Part shown: piece by piece, positions 34,749 through 43,488 of the stretch | Position numbering within the stretch: the first letter of the stretch is position 1 | How the letters are laid out: every line of letters begins with the position of its first letter | NCBI GenBank assembly: GCA_903921325.1 | Contig: CAIXPL010000008.1 | Span: forward strand, 62,001 to 126,000 | Source of the DNA: an uncultured Pseudomonadota bacterium | Lineage (GTDB): Bacteria; Pseudomonadota; Gammaproteobacteria; Burkholderiales; SG8-39 | Direction: 5' to 3' | DNA length: 64,000 bases | Notes under the pieces: model-generated | Seen by the model: only the letters and a program-made list of their open reading frames with translations | Told to the model about the DNA's origin: nothing | Database searches by the model: none | Translations under genes and position numbers: made by a program

Positions 34749-35559
34749 GAAAATGACTCCGGTTGAGCGCTGCGCGCGCTGGCGGTACAGGAATTGCCGC
34801 CAGCAGGGTCTGGGTATAGGGATGGACGGGGGCGCGAAATACCTGGTCGACCGTACCGCGCTCCACAACGCGTCCGTGTTGCATGATCATGACGTGCTCG
34901 GTCATCAGTCTGACCACGTTCAGGTCATGCGAAACGAACAGCAGGGTGAGTCCGATATCACGCCGCAGTCGGGCGAGCAGCGCAAGCACCGTGGCCTGGA
35001 CCGAGACGTCGAGCGCGGCGGTCGGCTCATCGAGCACCAACAGCCGCGGTCGTGGCGCAAGGGCCCGCGCGATGCCAACGCGCGCCTTCTGGCCACCGGA
35101 GAGTTGATGCGGGTGCCGGTCCAAAAGCGCTGGATCAAGATCGACCTGGGTGGCCACTTCGCGCACCCGCTGGTGAATTGCTGATTCGGTCTTCTCACGC
35201 ATCCCGCTGAGCCGGCGTAACGGTTCGGCAATCGAGTCGCCCACTCGCACCCGGGGATCAAGGCTGTCGGTGGCATCCTGAAACACCATCTGAATGAATG
35301 CCCTGAGTGGGTGGGTGTTGAATGTGCGTGCCGGAATGGCGGCGATCGACTCGCCGGCAAAATGAATGCTGCCACCGTCGCAATCAAGCAGGCGCACCAG
35401 CAGTCGGGACAGTGTCGACTTGCCACTGCCTGATTCGCCAACCAGTCCGACACTGTCTCCCTCGGCAATGGCGAAGCTGACCGAATCCACGGCCTGCAGG
35501 ATGCGACCGCCAGGCAGAGTGAACCGTCGCTGCAGATTGTTCACGTCGAGCAGATTCAT
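34735..35559 (-). CDS. Peptide/nickel-type ABC transporter ATPase (DppF/OppF-like)
   Basis: 274 residues. Walker A is GESGSGKST, the signature LSGGQKARVGIARAL and Walker B LLVLDEPTAALD. It is shorter than most OppF proteins because the C-terminal oligopeptide-transporter extension is missing; it ends soon after VHPYTQTLLAAIPVP. Paired with the DppD-like ATPase upstream. The 3' end overlaps the AtzG-like gene. Confidence 0.93.
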   Translation of the reverse strand: MNLLDVNNLQRRFTLPGGRILQAVDSVSFAIAEGDSVGLVGESGSGKSTLSRLLVRLLDCDGGSIHFAGESIAAIPARTFNTHPLRAFIQMVFQDATDSLDPRVRVGDSIAEPLRRLSGMREKTESAIHQRVREVATQVDLDPALLDRHPHQLSGGQKARVGIARALAPRPRLLVLDEPTAALDVSVQATVLALLARLRRDIGLTLLFVSHDLNVVRLMTEHVMIMQHGRVVERGTVDQVFRAPVHPYTQTLLAAIPVPPARAALNRSHFHVSS

Positions 35560-35614
35560 CGGTTCAGTCCGGATTGCCGCTGGCTACACAAGTCTGGCTC
35601 GGTCATTGAGGTCT

Positions 35615-36607
35615 TCAAGCGGCTTCCTCCGCTCGTTCCGGATTGCAGCAGGCTACCCAATGCGCGGGACCGATCTCCTGATAGGCCAGCGGCAGCGCAC
35701 AGGCGGCGAGCTGGCGATTGCAGCGCTCGCTGAACCGGCACGGCGGCAGATCGGCGCGCGTAAGATTGGGCAGTTGGCCAGGAACCGACGCCAGGTCCTC
35801 GATCGATTCGGCGCCATAGGCGGTGCAGGCAAGCAGCTTGGCCGTATAGGGATGGCGGGGCGCACTGAACAGGCGGGCGGTGGGTGCAATCTCCACCAGA
35901 TGCCCGGCATGCATCACAGCGATGCGGTCGCAGGATTCACCGGCCAGCCCCAGGTCATGGGTCACCAGAATGGTGGCCATCTGGCGCACTTTTGTGAGAT
36001 CGCGGATCAGTGCCATGATTGCGGCCTGAGTAGTCACATCCAGCCCGGTGGTCGGCTCATCGGCGATCAGCAAGGCGGGACGGCAGGCAAGCGCCATTGC
36101 AATCATGACGCGCTGGCACTGCCCCCCTGAGAGTTCGAAGGGATAGGCGTGGTAGCGCGCCTCCGGATCATTGATCTGCACCTGACGCAGCGCGTCGATG
36201 GCGCGTGCGCGCACCGCGCTGCGGGTGACCGCACTGTGACGCAGCAGGATATCCTCGATTTGCTGGCCCACACGTCGGATGGGATTGAGCGCAGCTCGCG
36301 GATTCTGAAACACCATCGCGAGCTCGCGCCCGCGCAGGTTTGCAAGTTCACTCTGACTTGCCCGCAATAATTCAAAACCACCGAACTGCGCGCTGCCCTG
36401 GGTGATGCTGGCATTGCCTTCAAGAATGCCGAGCAGGGCGAGAAAGAGCACCGACTTGCCAGAGCCTGACTCACCCACGATACCCAGGGTCTCGCCACGG
36501 TCGAGATGAAAGCTCACCCCATCGAGCACGCGGGCAATGCCCCGCCGGGTGCTGAACTGCACATGCAGATTGTCGACCTTGAGCAACGGTACGCGGTGTT
36601 CCGTCAT
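35615..36607 (-). CDS. Peptide/nickel-type ABC transporter ATPase (DppD/OppD-like)
   Basis: 330 residues. Walker [10 protein letters not shown], signature [15 protein letters not shown], Walker [13 protein letters not shown]. The C-terminal extension contains [20 protein letters not shown], the Cys-rich region of DppD/OppD proteins. The ATG overlaps the permease stop by 4 bases. Fifty-five bases separate it from the next ATPase gene, the largest gap among the five transporter genes. Confidence 0.94.
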   Translation of the reverse strand: MTEHRVPLLKVDNLHVQFSTRRGIARVLDGVSFHLDRGETLGIVGESGSGKSVLFLALLGILEGNASITQGSAQFGGFELLRASQSELANLRGRELAMVFQNPRAALNPIRRVGQQIEDILLRHSAVTRSAVRARAIDALRQVQINDPEARYHAYPFELSGGQCQRVMIAMALACRPALLIADEPTTGLDVTTQAAIMALIRDLTKVRQMATILVTHDLGLAGESCDRIAVMHAGHLVEIAPTARLFSAPRHPYTAKLLACTAYGAESIEDLASVPGQLPNLTRADLPPCRFSERCNRQLAACALPLAYQEIGPAHWVACCNPERAEEAA

Positions 36608-37419
36608 GAACGCCGCCGCGGATCGATCAGGTCGCGGGCACCATCACCCAGCAGATTGAAAGCAAATACCGCCAGCATCAGCGCAAGGCCAGGAAAGAAC
36701 GCCACCCACCATTCGCCCGACACGATCAGTTGCGCGCCTTCAGCCACCATGATGCCCCACTCTGCCGCTGGCGGGCGCACCCCCAGTCCGATGAAGGACA
36801 GTCCCGCCGCATTCAGGATGGCCCAGCCCAGATTGAGCGATATCTGCACCATCATCGGTGGCAGGACATTGGGAAACAGATGCAACGCAAGAATCTGTCG
36901 GTTGCTCGCGCCACACAGGCGCGCGGCTTCGACATAGCCAGCCTCGCGCCGCATATTGACTTCGGCACGCGCCACCCGGATGTAGAAGGGCAGATTGATC
37001 AACGCAGTGGCAATCACAATATTGGCTACCGTGTTGCCCAGTGCCGCCACCACGCCCATCGCCAGCACAAATAGTGGAAACGCCATGATCGTGTCAGCGA
37101 GGCGTCCGATGATGCGGTCATACCAGCCGCCGTAGAAACCGGCCAGACACCCAAGGGTCGCTCCGATCACAAACGACACTGCCACCGCAGCGATCGCAAT
37201 CCCGAAATCGAGACGCGCGGCGCTGATCACCCTGGACAGGATGTCGCGCCCAAGCGCATCGGTTCCGAACCAGTGATGGACATCGGGGGGCGCCAGCGAT
37301 GCACCCACTCCGGTGGCCAGTGGGTCATAGGGTGCAAGCCAGCCCCCGCCCAGTGCAAGCACCGCAAAGCCGGCCAGCAGCACAAGCGCAATCAGAGTCA
37401 ACCCATGTTCGCGCGCCAT
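36604..37419 (-). CDS. Peptide/nickel-type ABC transporter permease (DppC-like)
   Basis: 271-residue inner-membrane permease with N-terminal anchor (LTLIALVLLAGFAVLALGGG), the segment HWFGTDALGRDILSRVISAA typical of DppC/OppC, and EAA-loop region EAARLCGASNRQILALHLFP. About six membrane helices. It follows the DppB-like gene after 3 bases. Confidence 0.94.
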   Translation of the reverse strand: MAREHGLTLIALVLLAGFAVLALGGGWLAPYDPLATGVGASLAPPDVHHWFGTDALGRDILSRVISAARLDFGIAIAAVAVSFVIGATLGCLAGFYGGWYDRIIGRLADTIMAFPLFVLAMGVVAALGNTVANIVIATALINLPFYIRVARAEVNMRREAGYVEAARLCGASNRQILALHLFPNVLPPMMVQISLNLGWAILNAAGLSFIGLGVRPPAAEWGIMVAEGAQLIVSGEWWVAFFPGLALMLAVFAFNLLGDGARDLIDPRRRS

Positions 37420-37422
37420 TGA

Positions 37423-38544
37423 TCAGGCCTCCAGTCGGACCCGCGGGTCGACCACCCCATAGGCGATGTCGATCAACAGATTCAGCAGCAGGTACAACAC
37501 CGCCAGGGCCAGCACGAAGCCCTGCACCGGTGCGTAATCCGAGGCAATCAGCGCTTCGAGCGCGTAAGAACCGACGCCGGGCCAGGCAAACACTTTCTCA
37601 ACCAATATGCTCGATCCCAGCAGAAACGAGAACACCATGCCTAAGGTTGTAAGCACCGGCAGCAGGGCATTGCGCAGCGCATAGACGTACAGGATGCGCG
37701 GGCGCGACAGGCCCGAGGCGCGGGCGGTGCGTACGAAATCCGAGGACAGCACGCCGAGCATCGAAGCGCGCGTCATGCGTGCGATAGGCGCGATGACAAA
37801 GAGCGCCAGGGTGACCGCAGGCAGTATCAATTGCCCGAGGCAGGCGAAGAACAGTTCACCATCGCCCGCCAGCAGACTGTCAATCAAATAGAACCCGGTG
37901 AGTGTCGCCGGTGGTTCAAACGTTGGGTCGAGGCGCCCGGTCGGTGCCGGTGCCCAGCCAAGCAGATAGTAGAAGATGAACGACAGCAGCAAGCCGGTAA
38001 AAAAGGTCGGCAACGACACGCCCGCAGTGGCGACGATGCGGCACAGATGATCGACCAGCGAGCCGGGCCGGGTCGCCGCCAGCACACCCAGCGGCAGGGC
38101 AGTCAGAGTGGCCAGCAGCAACGCGGTCACGGTCAACTCGAGCGAGGCCGGCAAACGGGCCAGCAGGTCACTTGCAACCGGCTGACCGCTCGATACCGAG
38201 CGGCCCAAGTCCCAGTGCGCAAGGTCCTGCAGGTACAAACCGAACTGAACGAGCAGACTGCGATCCAGGCCCAGGGCATGACGCACTTCTTCAACCGCCG
38301 ACTGACTGGCTGCCGGGCCGGCAAAGTACGCCGCGGGATCGCCGGGCAGTGCGCGGGTAAGAATGAAGGTCACCACGATCACACCGCACAGGCTCGGCAA
38401 GGCACCGGCCAGCCGGCGCAGCAGGAAACCCAACCAACCCAACCGGCGCAGCGGTCTGATCAGCCTTGCAAGACGATCGCGCCATGCGGCCCACACCGTG
38501 CCGGCCATGTCCGAGTGGGTATCCAACGATGGCTTCATGGCCAC
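37423..38544 (-). CDS. Peptide/nickel-type ABC transporter permease (DppB-like)
   Basis: 373 residues, about 50 longer than usual because of a basic N-terminal extension before FLLRRLAGALPSLCGVIVVT. Family marks are LTRALPGDPAAYFAG, GLDRSLLVQFGLYL, LGRSVSSGQPV and the EAA region RTARASGLSRPRILYVYALR. A shorter start at ATG 38508 would trim 12 residues. Fourteen bases after the binding-protein gene. Confidence 0.93.
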   Translation of the reverse strand: MAMKPSLDTHSDMAGTVWAAWRDRLARLIRPLRRLGWLGFLLRRLAGALPSLCGVIVVTFILTRALPGDPAAYFAGPAASQSAVEEVRHALGLDRSLLVQFGLYLQDLAHWDLGRSVSSGQPVASDLLARLPASLELTVTALLLATLTALPLGVLAATRPGSLVDHLCRIVATAGVSLPTFFTGLLLSFIFYYLLGWAPAPTGRLDPTFEPPATLTGFYLIDSLLAGDGELFFACLGQLILPAVTLALFVIAPIARMTRASMLGVLSSDFVRTARASGLSRPRILYVYALRNALLPVLTTLGMVFSFLLGSSILVEKVFAWPGVGSYALEALIASDYAPVQGFVLALAVLYLLLNLLIDIAYGVVDPRVRLEA

Positions 38545-38558
38545 GCAGGTCTGCAGAC

Positions 38559-40166
38559 TCAGGACTTGAAGATCTGGCGATAATCGGGCTGCAAGTGGAA
38601 CCAGTACCGGTAGCCCTGCACGTCCTTTTGCATTGCCACATCCAATGCTGGCTGCGCGAGTGGCACGCGCGGCACGTCATTCCAGGCGATATCAATAAAC
38701 CCGCGCACATCGGCGACATAGCGTTGATGATCGGTCTCAAAGCGAGAGGCATCGATCAACTTGTCCATGGCCGGATTCTGATAGCTCATGGTGTTGAACA
38801 CCGCATCCTGCCCATGGTAGGCCCAGAAGAAAAAGTATTCCGGGTAATTGAGCCAGCCGCCAAAACGGTTGAGGATGAGTGGCATGTCTTTCTTGAGCAG
38901 CGCACCACGCCAGTTGGCCCCGGGCACCTTGTTGATCTGAACCTTGATGCCAATCAGCGCAAGTGATTCCTGAATCAGGATGCAGGTCGGCTCGGATACC
39001 GTGGCGTTGCCCAGATCATAGGAAAGCGTGGTCTCGAAGCCATTTTCCGCACCGGCCGCTTTCATCAGTGCACGCGCTTTGGGAATGTCGTAAACATAGG
39101 GATGGGGCTGCGGCCAGCTGGCATCAGGCGCATGGGCCGGACCGCCCCACATCTTCTCGGCACGGCGGTACATCGCATCTTCGTAGATGCGCTCATAAGG
39201 CAATGCATAGGCCACTGCCTGGCGAATCTGCGGATTGTTGAACGGCGCGCTCTTCACATTCATGCCGACATACCACAGCGCATTCTCGATGGGCACGGTA
39301 GCGACCTTGACCCGTCCCTTGGCTTGCGCCATCTCGAGGAAATCCTTGGGCGGCATCTCGAAACTCATGTCGATGTCGCCTTTCTCAAGCAAGGCCCGAC
39401 GCGTGCCGGCCGAGGGCACATCCCGCTGCACAATGCGGCGAATTTTCGGCAGCGGACCATTCGTCCAGTTGTCGTTGCGGACGTAGACGATTTCCTGCCC
39501 CGGACGCCAGGCTTCAAGCCGATACGCACCGCCACCGGCGACATTGTTCTTGGTCCAGTCAAGCGCCCACGGGTCATGCTCGGTGGCGTGCTTCTTGACC
39601 AGCTCGGAATTGAAAATCGAAGGGACCGGCGTGGCGAGATCGGGCAGCAGCAACTTGTCCTTGCGCAGGTAGTCGATACGCACGGTGTAATCATCGATCA
39701 CCACAAACTGCTCGGGCTTTTCGATCGAACCTGCCTTCAACTGAAACGTCGGAAAGCCGCCAACAGTGACCGCGCGATCGAGCGACCATTTCACATCGCG
39801 GGCAGTCACTGGCGTGCCATCATGGAAGCGGGCATTGCGGCGCAGTTTGAAGGTGCAGCTCATGCCATCGGAGGCCACCTGCCAGGATTCGGCCAATTCC
39901 GGTTCGAGCTTGGAGAAATCGTAGCTCATCACCCCGTTAGGCAATCGCTTGGCGCCAAAGGTGAGCAGCCGGTCATAGCACACCCAGGACACGCCGTAGG
40001 ACGGCCGGTTGGCCCCGACGGTATGAATATCGAGCGAGTTGGGGCCCAGTTCATTGGCCACGATCAACAGTTCGCGGCGCCGATCGGCTTGCGCAAACGC
40101 CCCAAGCGGCAATGCCGTCAGCGCAGTGACAGCGGATGAGGATTGCAGGAACAGTCGACGTTTCAC
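38559..40166 (-). CDS. Peptide/nickel-type ABC substrate-binding protein (DppA-like, SBP_bac_5)
   Basis: 535 residues. The N-terminus K2-R3-R4-L5-F6-L7-Q8 resembles a twin-arginine signal, with a short hydrophobic region ending GAFAQ, so Tat export is possible. The family motif region LEPELAESWQVASDGMSCTF, then RFHDGTPVTARDVKWSLDRA, is clear. It is the first gene of the long minus-strand operon and gives the importer its specificity. Relatives bind peptides but also opines, nickel or haem. Since the operon encodes amidohydrolases, the ligand is perhaps an amide or opine-like compound. Confidence 0.93.
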   Translation of the reverse strand: MKRRLFLQSSSAVTALTALPLGAFAQADRRRELLIVANELGPNSLDIHTVGANRPSYGVSWVCYDRLLTFGAKRLPNGVMSYDFSKLEPELAESWQVASDGMSCTFKLRRNARFHDGTPVTARDVKWSLDRAVTVGGFPTFQLKAGSIEKPEQFVVIDDYTVRIDYLRKDKLLLPDLATPVPSIFNSELVKKHATEHDPWALDWTKNNVAGGGAYRLEAWRPGQEIVYVRNDNWTNGPLPKIRRIVQRDVPSAGTRRALLEKGDIDMSFEMPPKDFLEMAQAKGRVKVATVPIENALWYVGMNVKSAPFNNPQIRQAVAYALPYERIYEDAMYRRAEKMWGGPAHAPDASWPQPHPYVYDIPKARALMKAAGAENGFETTLSYDLGNATVSEPTCILIQESLALIGIKVQINKVPGANWRGALLKKDMPLILNRFGGWLNYPEYFFFWAYHGQDAVFNTMSYQNPAMDKLIDASRFETDHQRYVADVRGFIDIAWNDVPRVPLAQPALDVAMQKDVQGYRYWFHLQPDYRQIFKS

Positions 40167-40462
40167 GCGAAGTCTCCTTGACCATTACGGCCGGATCGAT
40201 AGGAGAGTGTTCGCAAGGCATGTGCCACAACGGCTGCAACTCGAACAACACGCTGCGCCGCCACGCCCGGTCAGACAAGAACAGCACCGCACCGCGCCAG
40301 CCAAGGTACACTAACGAGAACAGCGGTCCGCGTGCGCGTTTTGTCGAAATACGACCACCGTGCCGACGACCCGCCGACTCAAGGGCACCGTCAAAGGGCG
40401 CACCAGGGTCGGGCGCACCGAATTCGTGCCTCAACGCTCAAGGCTTTTGCCCAGATACGTTC
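40167..40462. other. Divergent intergenic region, 296 bp
   Basis: Lies between the DppA-like gene (minus) and the Hfq-like gene (plus), so it should hold promoters for both. An open frame runs through it into hfq, but its composition is not protein-like. TACACT near 40303 is a possible -10 for the plus strand without a good -35. I see no hairpin terminator or operator I can defend. Confidence 0.4.
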
Positions 40463-41032
40463 ATGCCGCCACAGCAACCGCCACTGGAATTCGAAAACCG
40501 GGTGCAAGAGCCGTTTTTGAACGACTTGCGCAAATCGCGGCGCAATGTCCATGTCTACCTGCGCAGCGGTGCCCGGCTCGAAGGGGTACTCGCCTCGTTT
40601 GATGCCCACATGATCCAGATACGCGGTGCCGAGCAGCAGACGATCTACAAGCACGAGATTGTTTCCATTCTGCGCGCACCATTCGGTCGTCCGAAATCGG
40701 GACCGGCGCGGACAGCGCGAGCACCCGCCGATCGCGGCGCCTGGCGCAGCGCCCTGGGTAGCAGTGAACGCCCACGGCCAGCCGATCGCGCGCCCTCGCG
40801 CACTGGCACCTGGGGTGACGACGAGCGCGATGCCGAACGTGACCTCGATGCCGCATCTCTCGCCAAGCCGCGCAAGGAACCGGTCATTTTGCGTAAACCG
40901 GTCGCCACCCGGTCGAGCGACCCCGCGCAGAGTGAACCGCGCCCTGCCGCGACAGCCCCAGCCGATCCGTCCACGATTGATCCGAACCGGCCCAAGCTCA
41001 GCCTGAAGCGCAAAAAGTCTGACGCCGATTAG
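40463..41032 (+). CDS. hfq2: Hfq-like RNA chaperone with long C-terminal tail (Hfq2 type)
   Basis: 189 residues. Residues about 12-70 are a complete Sm domain: VQEPFLNDLRKSRRNVHVYL, SGARLEGVLASFDAHMIQIR, and YKHEIVSILRA, in which Y-K-H matches the Sm2 motif of Hfq. The rest (about 120 residues) is Arg/Pro/Ala/Asp-rich and looks disordered, ending SLKRKKSD. Burkholderia Hfq2 has a similar length and tail, while the usual Hfq is about 80-100 residues and lies in a different gene context. Hfq pairs small RNAs with mRNAs. ATG 40463 begins the homology; the upstream frame is rejected. Confidence 0.85.
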   Translation: MPPQQPPLEFENRVQEPFLNDLRKSRRNVHVYLRSGARLEGVLASFDAHMIQIRGAEQQTIYKHEIVSILRAPFGRPKSGPARTARAPADRGAWRSALGSSERPRPADRAPSRTGTWGDDERDAERDLDAASLAKPRKEPVILRKPVATRSSDPAQSEPRPAATAPADPSTIDPNRPKLSLKRKKSDAD

Positions 41033-41101
41033 TGCGCCGCGCTGACTGGGACCGGCTCGACCGGAACCCTGACAACACCATTCACACGGGAGACAAGACG
41101 C

Positions 41102-41650
41102 ATGAGTGCCGCAACACCGGGTAAACCCGCTGCCCCGGGCCAGTTTCCGCCGATCCGCCGGGTCGTCACCGGCCACGACCCACAAGGCGTCGCCAAGGCG
41201 CTCATCGACGGACCGGCGACCAACGCCAAATACCCGGCCTCGGGCACCGTCTCCACGCTGATGTGGTGCAGCGATCAAATGCCGGCCGATATCGCCATTG
41301 GCGAGCAGGTCGAGGACATGGGCGCGCGCATTATCGGCACCGCGCCACCGGCCAATGGGTCGCGCTTCTGTGTGATTGATTTTCCGCCTGGATCGCCGGC
41401 GGTGATGCATCGTACCGAGACCATCGACTATGTGATAGTGATTGCCGGTGAGATCGACATGGACATGGATCAGTCCACGGTGCACCTGAAAGCTGGCGAC
41501 GTGTTGATCCAGCGTGGCACCAACCACGCCTGGGCCAATCGCGGCACGGTCAACGCGCGAGTCGCCTTTGTTCTGCTCGATGCCAAGCCTCTGGGCATTG
41601 GTCATCCGGTGCTGGGTGCCAGCACGGCAAGCGGCGCGGGACATCGCTGA
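41102..41650 (+). CDS. Cupin-domain protein (paralogue of 9633-10280)
   Basis: 182 residues. PPIRRVVTGHDPQGVAKALI at the N-terminus, HRTETIDYVIVIAGEIDMDM with the motif-1 residues, and LKAGDVLIQRGTNHAWANRG with the motif-2 His. The strong likeness to the cupin at 9633-10280 and the CMD-family gene right behind both suggest a repeated functional pair. One base separates its stop from the next start codon. The ligand is unknown. Confidence 0.87.
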   Translation: MSAATPGKPAAPGQFPPIRRVVTGHDPQGVAKALIDGPATNAKYPASGTVSTLMWCSDQMPADIAIGEQVEDMGARIIGTAPPANGSRFCVIDFPPGSPAVMHRTETIDYVIVIAGEIDMDMDQSTVHLKAGDVLIQRGTNHAWANRGTVNARVAFVLLDAKPLGIGHPVLGASTASGAGHR

Positions 41651-41651
41651 C

Positions 41652-42197
41652 ATGGGCCGCGTACCCGATCTGCAAAAAAGCGAAATGAGCGCCGAGCAGG
41701 CGCGCATTCATGACGAGATCGCCGCACCGCGTGGCGGTGTGGTGGCCGGTCCGTTCGCCATCTGGCTGCGTAATCCCGCCGTGGCCGACCGGGCCAATCA
41801 GTTCGGCAACGCCTTGCGTTTGCATGGCAAGCTCGAAAAGCGGCTGTTCGAACTGATGGTGCTCGTGGTTGCTCGGCACTGGGGCGCGCAATATGAGTGG
41901 CATGCGCACGAGAAGCAGGCGCTCGCCAATGGCATCCCGGCAGCGGTGGTAGAGGCCATTCGCGAACACCGGCTGCCGGTGTTTGCTGCCGATGATGAAC
42001 GGCTGGTCTATGAGATCGTGCGTGAGATGAATGACACGCGCCATCTGAGCGATGCCACCTATGCGCGGGCCATGGCTGCCTTCGGTCAGGATCTGGTGAT
42101 CGAGCTGATCACATCGGTCGGCTTCTACACGATGGTCGCCATGGTCCTGAACGGTTTTGATGCCCCGGTGCCCGGAGGTCGCCGCCCGCTGCCCTGA
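41652..42197 (+). CDS. Carboxymuconolactone decarboxylase-family protein
   Basis: 181-residue AhpD-like helical protein. LEKRLFELMVLVVARHWGAQ, then YEWHAHEKQALANGIP, is the CMD core; there is no CxxC. ATG 41652 directly follows the cupin stop, so translation is coupled. An in-frame extension to 41514 overlaps the cupin and is rejected. The likely function is shared with the CMD protein at 8848-9447: QxEWxAHE is common to both. Confidence 0.87.
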   Translation: MGRVPDLQKSEMSAEQARIHDEIAAPRGGVVAGPFAIWLRNPAVADRANQFGNALRLHGKLEKRLFELMVLVVARHWGAQYEWHAHEKQALANGIPAAVVEAIREHRLPVFAADDERLVYEIVREMNDTRHLSDATYARAMAAFGQDLVIELITSVGFYTMVAMVLNGFDAPVPGGRRPLP

Positions 42198-42206
42198 GCC
42201 TGACGC

Positions 42207-43433
42207 TCAGGGGGCTTTCCAGCCGGATTGCTCGAGCAGGCGCAACTCCCATGGGATGATGATCCGCGCGAAGATCACCGGATCGGTCCAGCCGCTCGCC
42301 TCGCGACCGAGATGGCCACCAGACGGATTGATCCAGAATTCCTTGGGGCGATCGCCTGAACTCATCAGCAGCTTGAGATCATCGAGCGGCACCTGAGTGT
42401 CGTGCGCCCCACCGAGTACCAGCATCGGCGCGGTGGGCTTATCGAGCAAACCTTGCGTCTGCAACGACATGCGCGGTGCAATGCGCAGCAAGGACTCGAG
42501 GGAATTCACCCCGTCATACACCGCAACGGTCGCGGGCAGATAATCAAACAGGTATTCCGGCGTGCCCAGCTTGGTTTGAATGAACTCCGCCGAGAACGTC
42601 GTGTGAACGGGTGGTGATTGCGCCACTGAACCAAGCAGGCGCGCACGTTCCACAATGGCAAGTTTGGTTGCCCAGTAGCCGCCAAAACTCACCCCGGAAG
42701 CAATGATTCGGGTGGTATCGATTTGCGGGCGGGTTTGCAGGTAGTCCAGTGCCGCACTAAACATCCGCTCGGCGCTGGGACTCACTTTGATCGGTGCCTG
42801 TCCAGTGCCCGGACCATCGAGCACAAAAATGCCTACCCCGTGCGCGAGGATCTGGCCGTAGCTTTCAGCAACCGTTTCCTTGCGGCTGTCCAGGCCGCTG
42901 AAGGCAAAGATCAGCGGCACCGGTTTGCGCGCTTCGCGCGGCAGTCGCAGATAACCAACGATCTGGCCACCTTCAAAGGGGATGCGAACCACCTCAAGGG
43001 GGGGGTCCAATGCGCGGGTCGATTGCAGATAGGCATCGATGGCCCTCTGATACGCGCGCTGTTTGCCGCCCGAGGTCGGCGCCGGCCACTGGGCGAAGTA
43101 GTACAGACGCCAGGCGCGCTTCCAGGCACTGGCTGCGCGGGCAGGATCGGATTCGGCACGCGCCGCGCTGGCGTATCGATCGGCCACGGCACTCCAGGCA
43201 CCGGCCCATTCATCCGGGTCGCGAGTGCTGATCCGCGATAAGGCGTCACGCACGTCCTGCAAATCCAATCCGCCAAGCGGATACGCCCCCCGCTCGGCGC
43301 GCAGCAGCGACTCGGTCTTGATCTGCTCGATCGTGCGATCGGTGATCTGCGCCAGGGCGCGCGGCGCGGCACCCAGTTGGGCCATTGCCGCCAATAGCGA
43401 CATGCACACAGTAATGAACGACGATCGGCTCAT
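42207..43433 (-). CDS. Exported alpha/beta hydrolase (FrsA/DUF1100-like)
   Basis: 408 residues with a Sec signal peptide (FITVCMSLLAAMAQLGAAPRALAQ). A helical N-terminal half precedes the hydrolase core, which has LIFAFSGLDSRKE, VLDGPGTGQAP and the nucleophile elbow GVSFGG; the His is probably in PSGGHLGREA. This layout resembles 2,6-dihydropseudooxynicotine hydrolase-type C-C hydrolases. It is the last gene of the minus-strand run 47665-42207. An eight-G run at 42998-43005 lies inside it. Confidence 0.85.
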   Translation of the reverse strand: MSRSSFITVCMSLLAAMAQLGAAPRALAQITDRTIEQIKTESLLRAERGAYPLGGLDLQDVRDALSRISTRDPDEWAGAWSAVADRYASAARAESDPARAASAWKRAWRLYYFAQWPAPTSGGKQRAYQRAIDAYLQSTRALDPPLEVVRIPFEGGQIVGYLRLPREARKPVPLIFAFSGLDSRKETVAESYGQILAHGVGIFVLDGPGTGQAPIKVSPSAERMFSAALDYLQTRPQIDTTRIIASGVSFGGYWATKLAIVERARLLGSVAQSPPVHTTFSAEFIQTKLGTPEYLFDYLPATVAVYDGVNSLESLLRIAPRMSLQTQGLLDKPTAPMLVLGGAHDTQVPLDDLKLLMSSGDRPKEFWINPSGGHLGREASGWTDPVIFARIIIPWELRLLEQSGWKAP

Positions 43434-43488
43434 GGGTCTTGCTCCGGTTTGGTCCCTGCTGATGTCATCGGCGGGGCGCTCTTTTGAC

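Noticed and set aside
39102-40139. 345-codon plus-strand open frame inside the DppA-like gene
   Set aside because: Mirror of the binding-protein gene, with no motif or ribosome site.
40136-40462. Upstream extension of the Hfq-like protein by 109 residues
   Set aside because: Sm homology starts 11 residues after ATG 40463; the extension overlaps the DppA-like gene start and is low quality.
40391-41707. Long minus-strand open frame (438 codons) across hfq2 and the cupin
   Set aside because: It is antisense to two genes with clear families, has no recognisable domain and is the expected mirror frame of GC-rich coding DNA.
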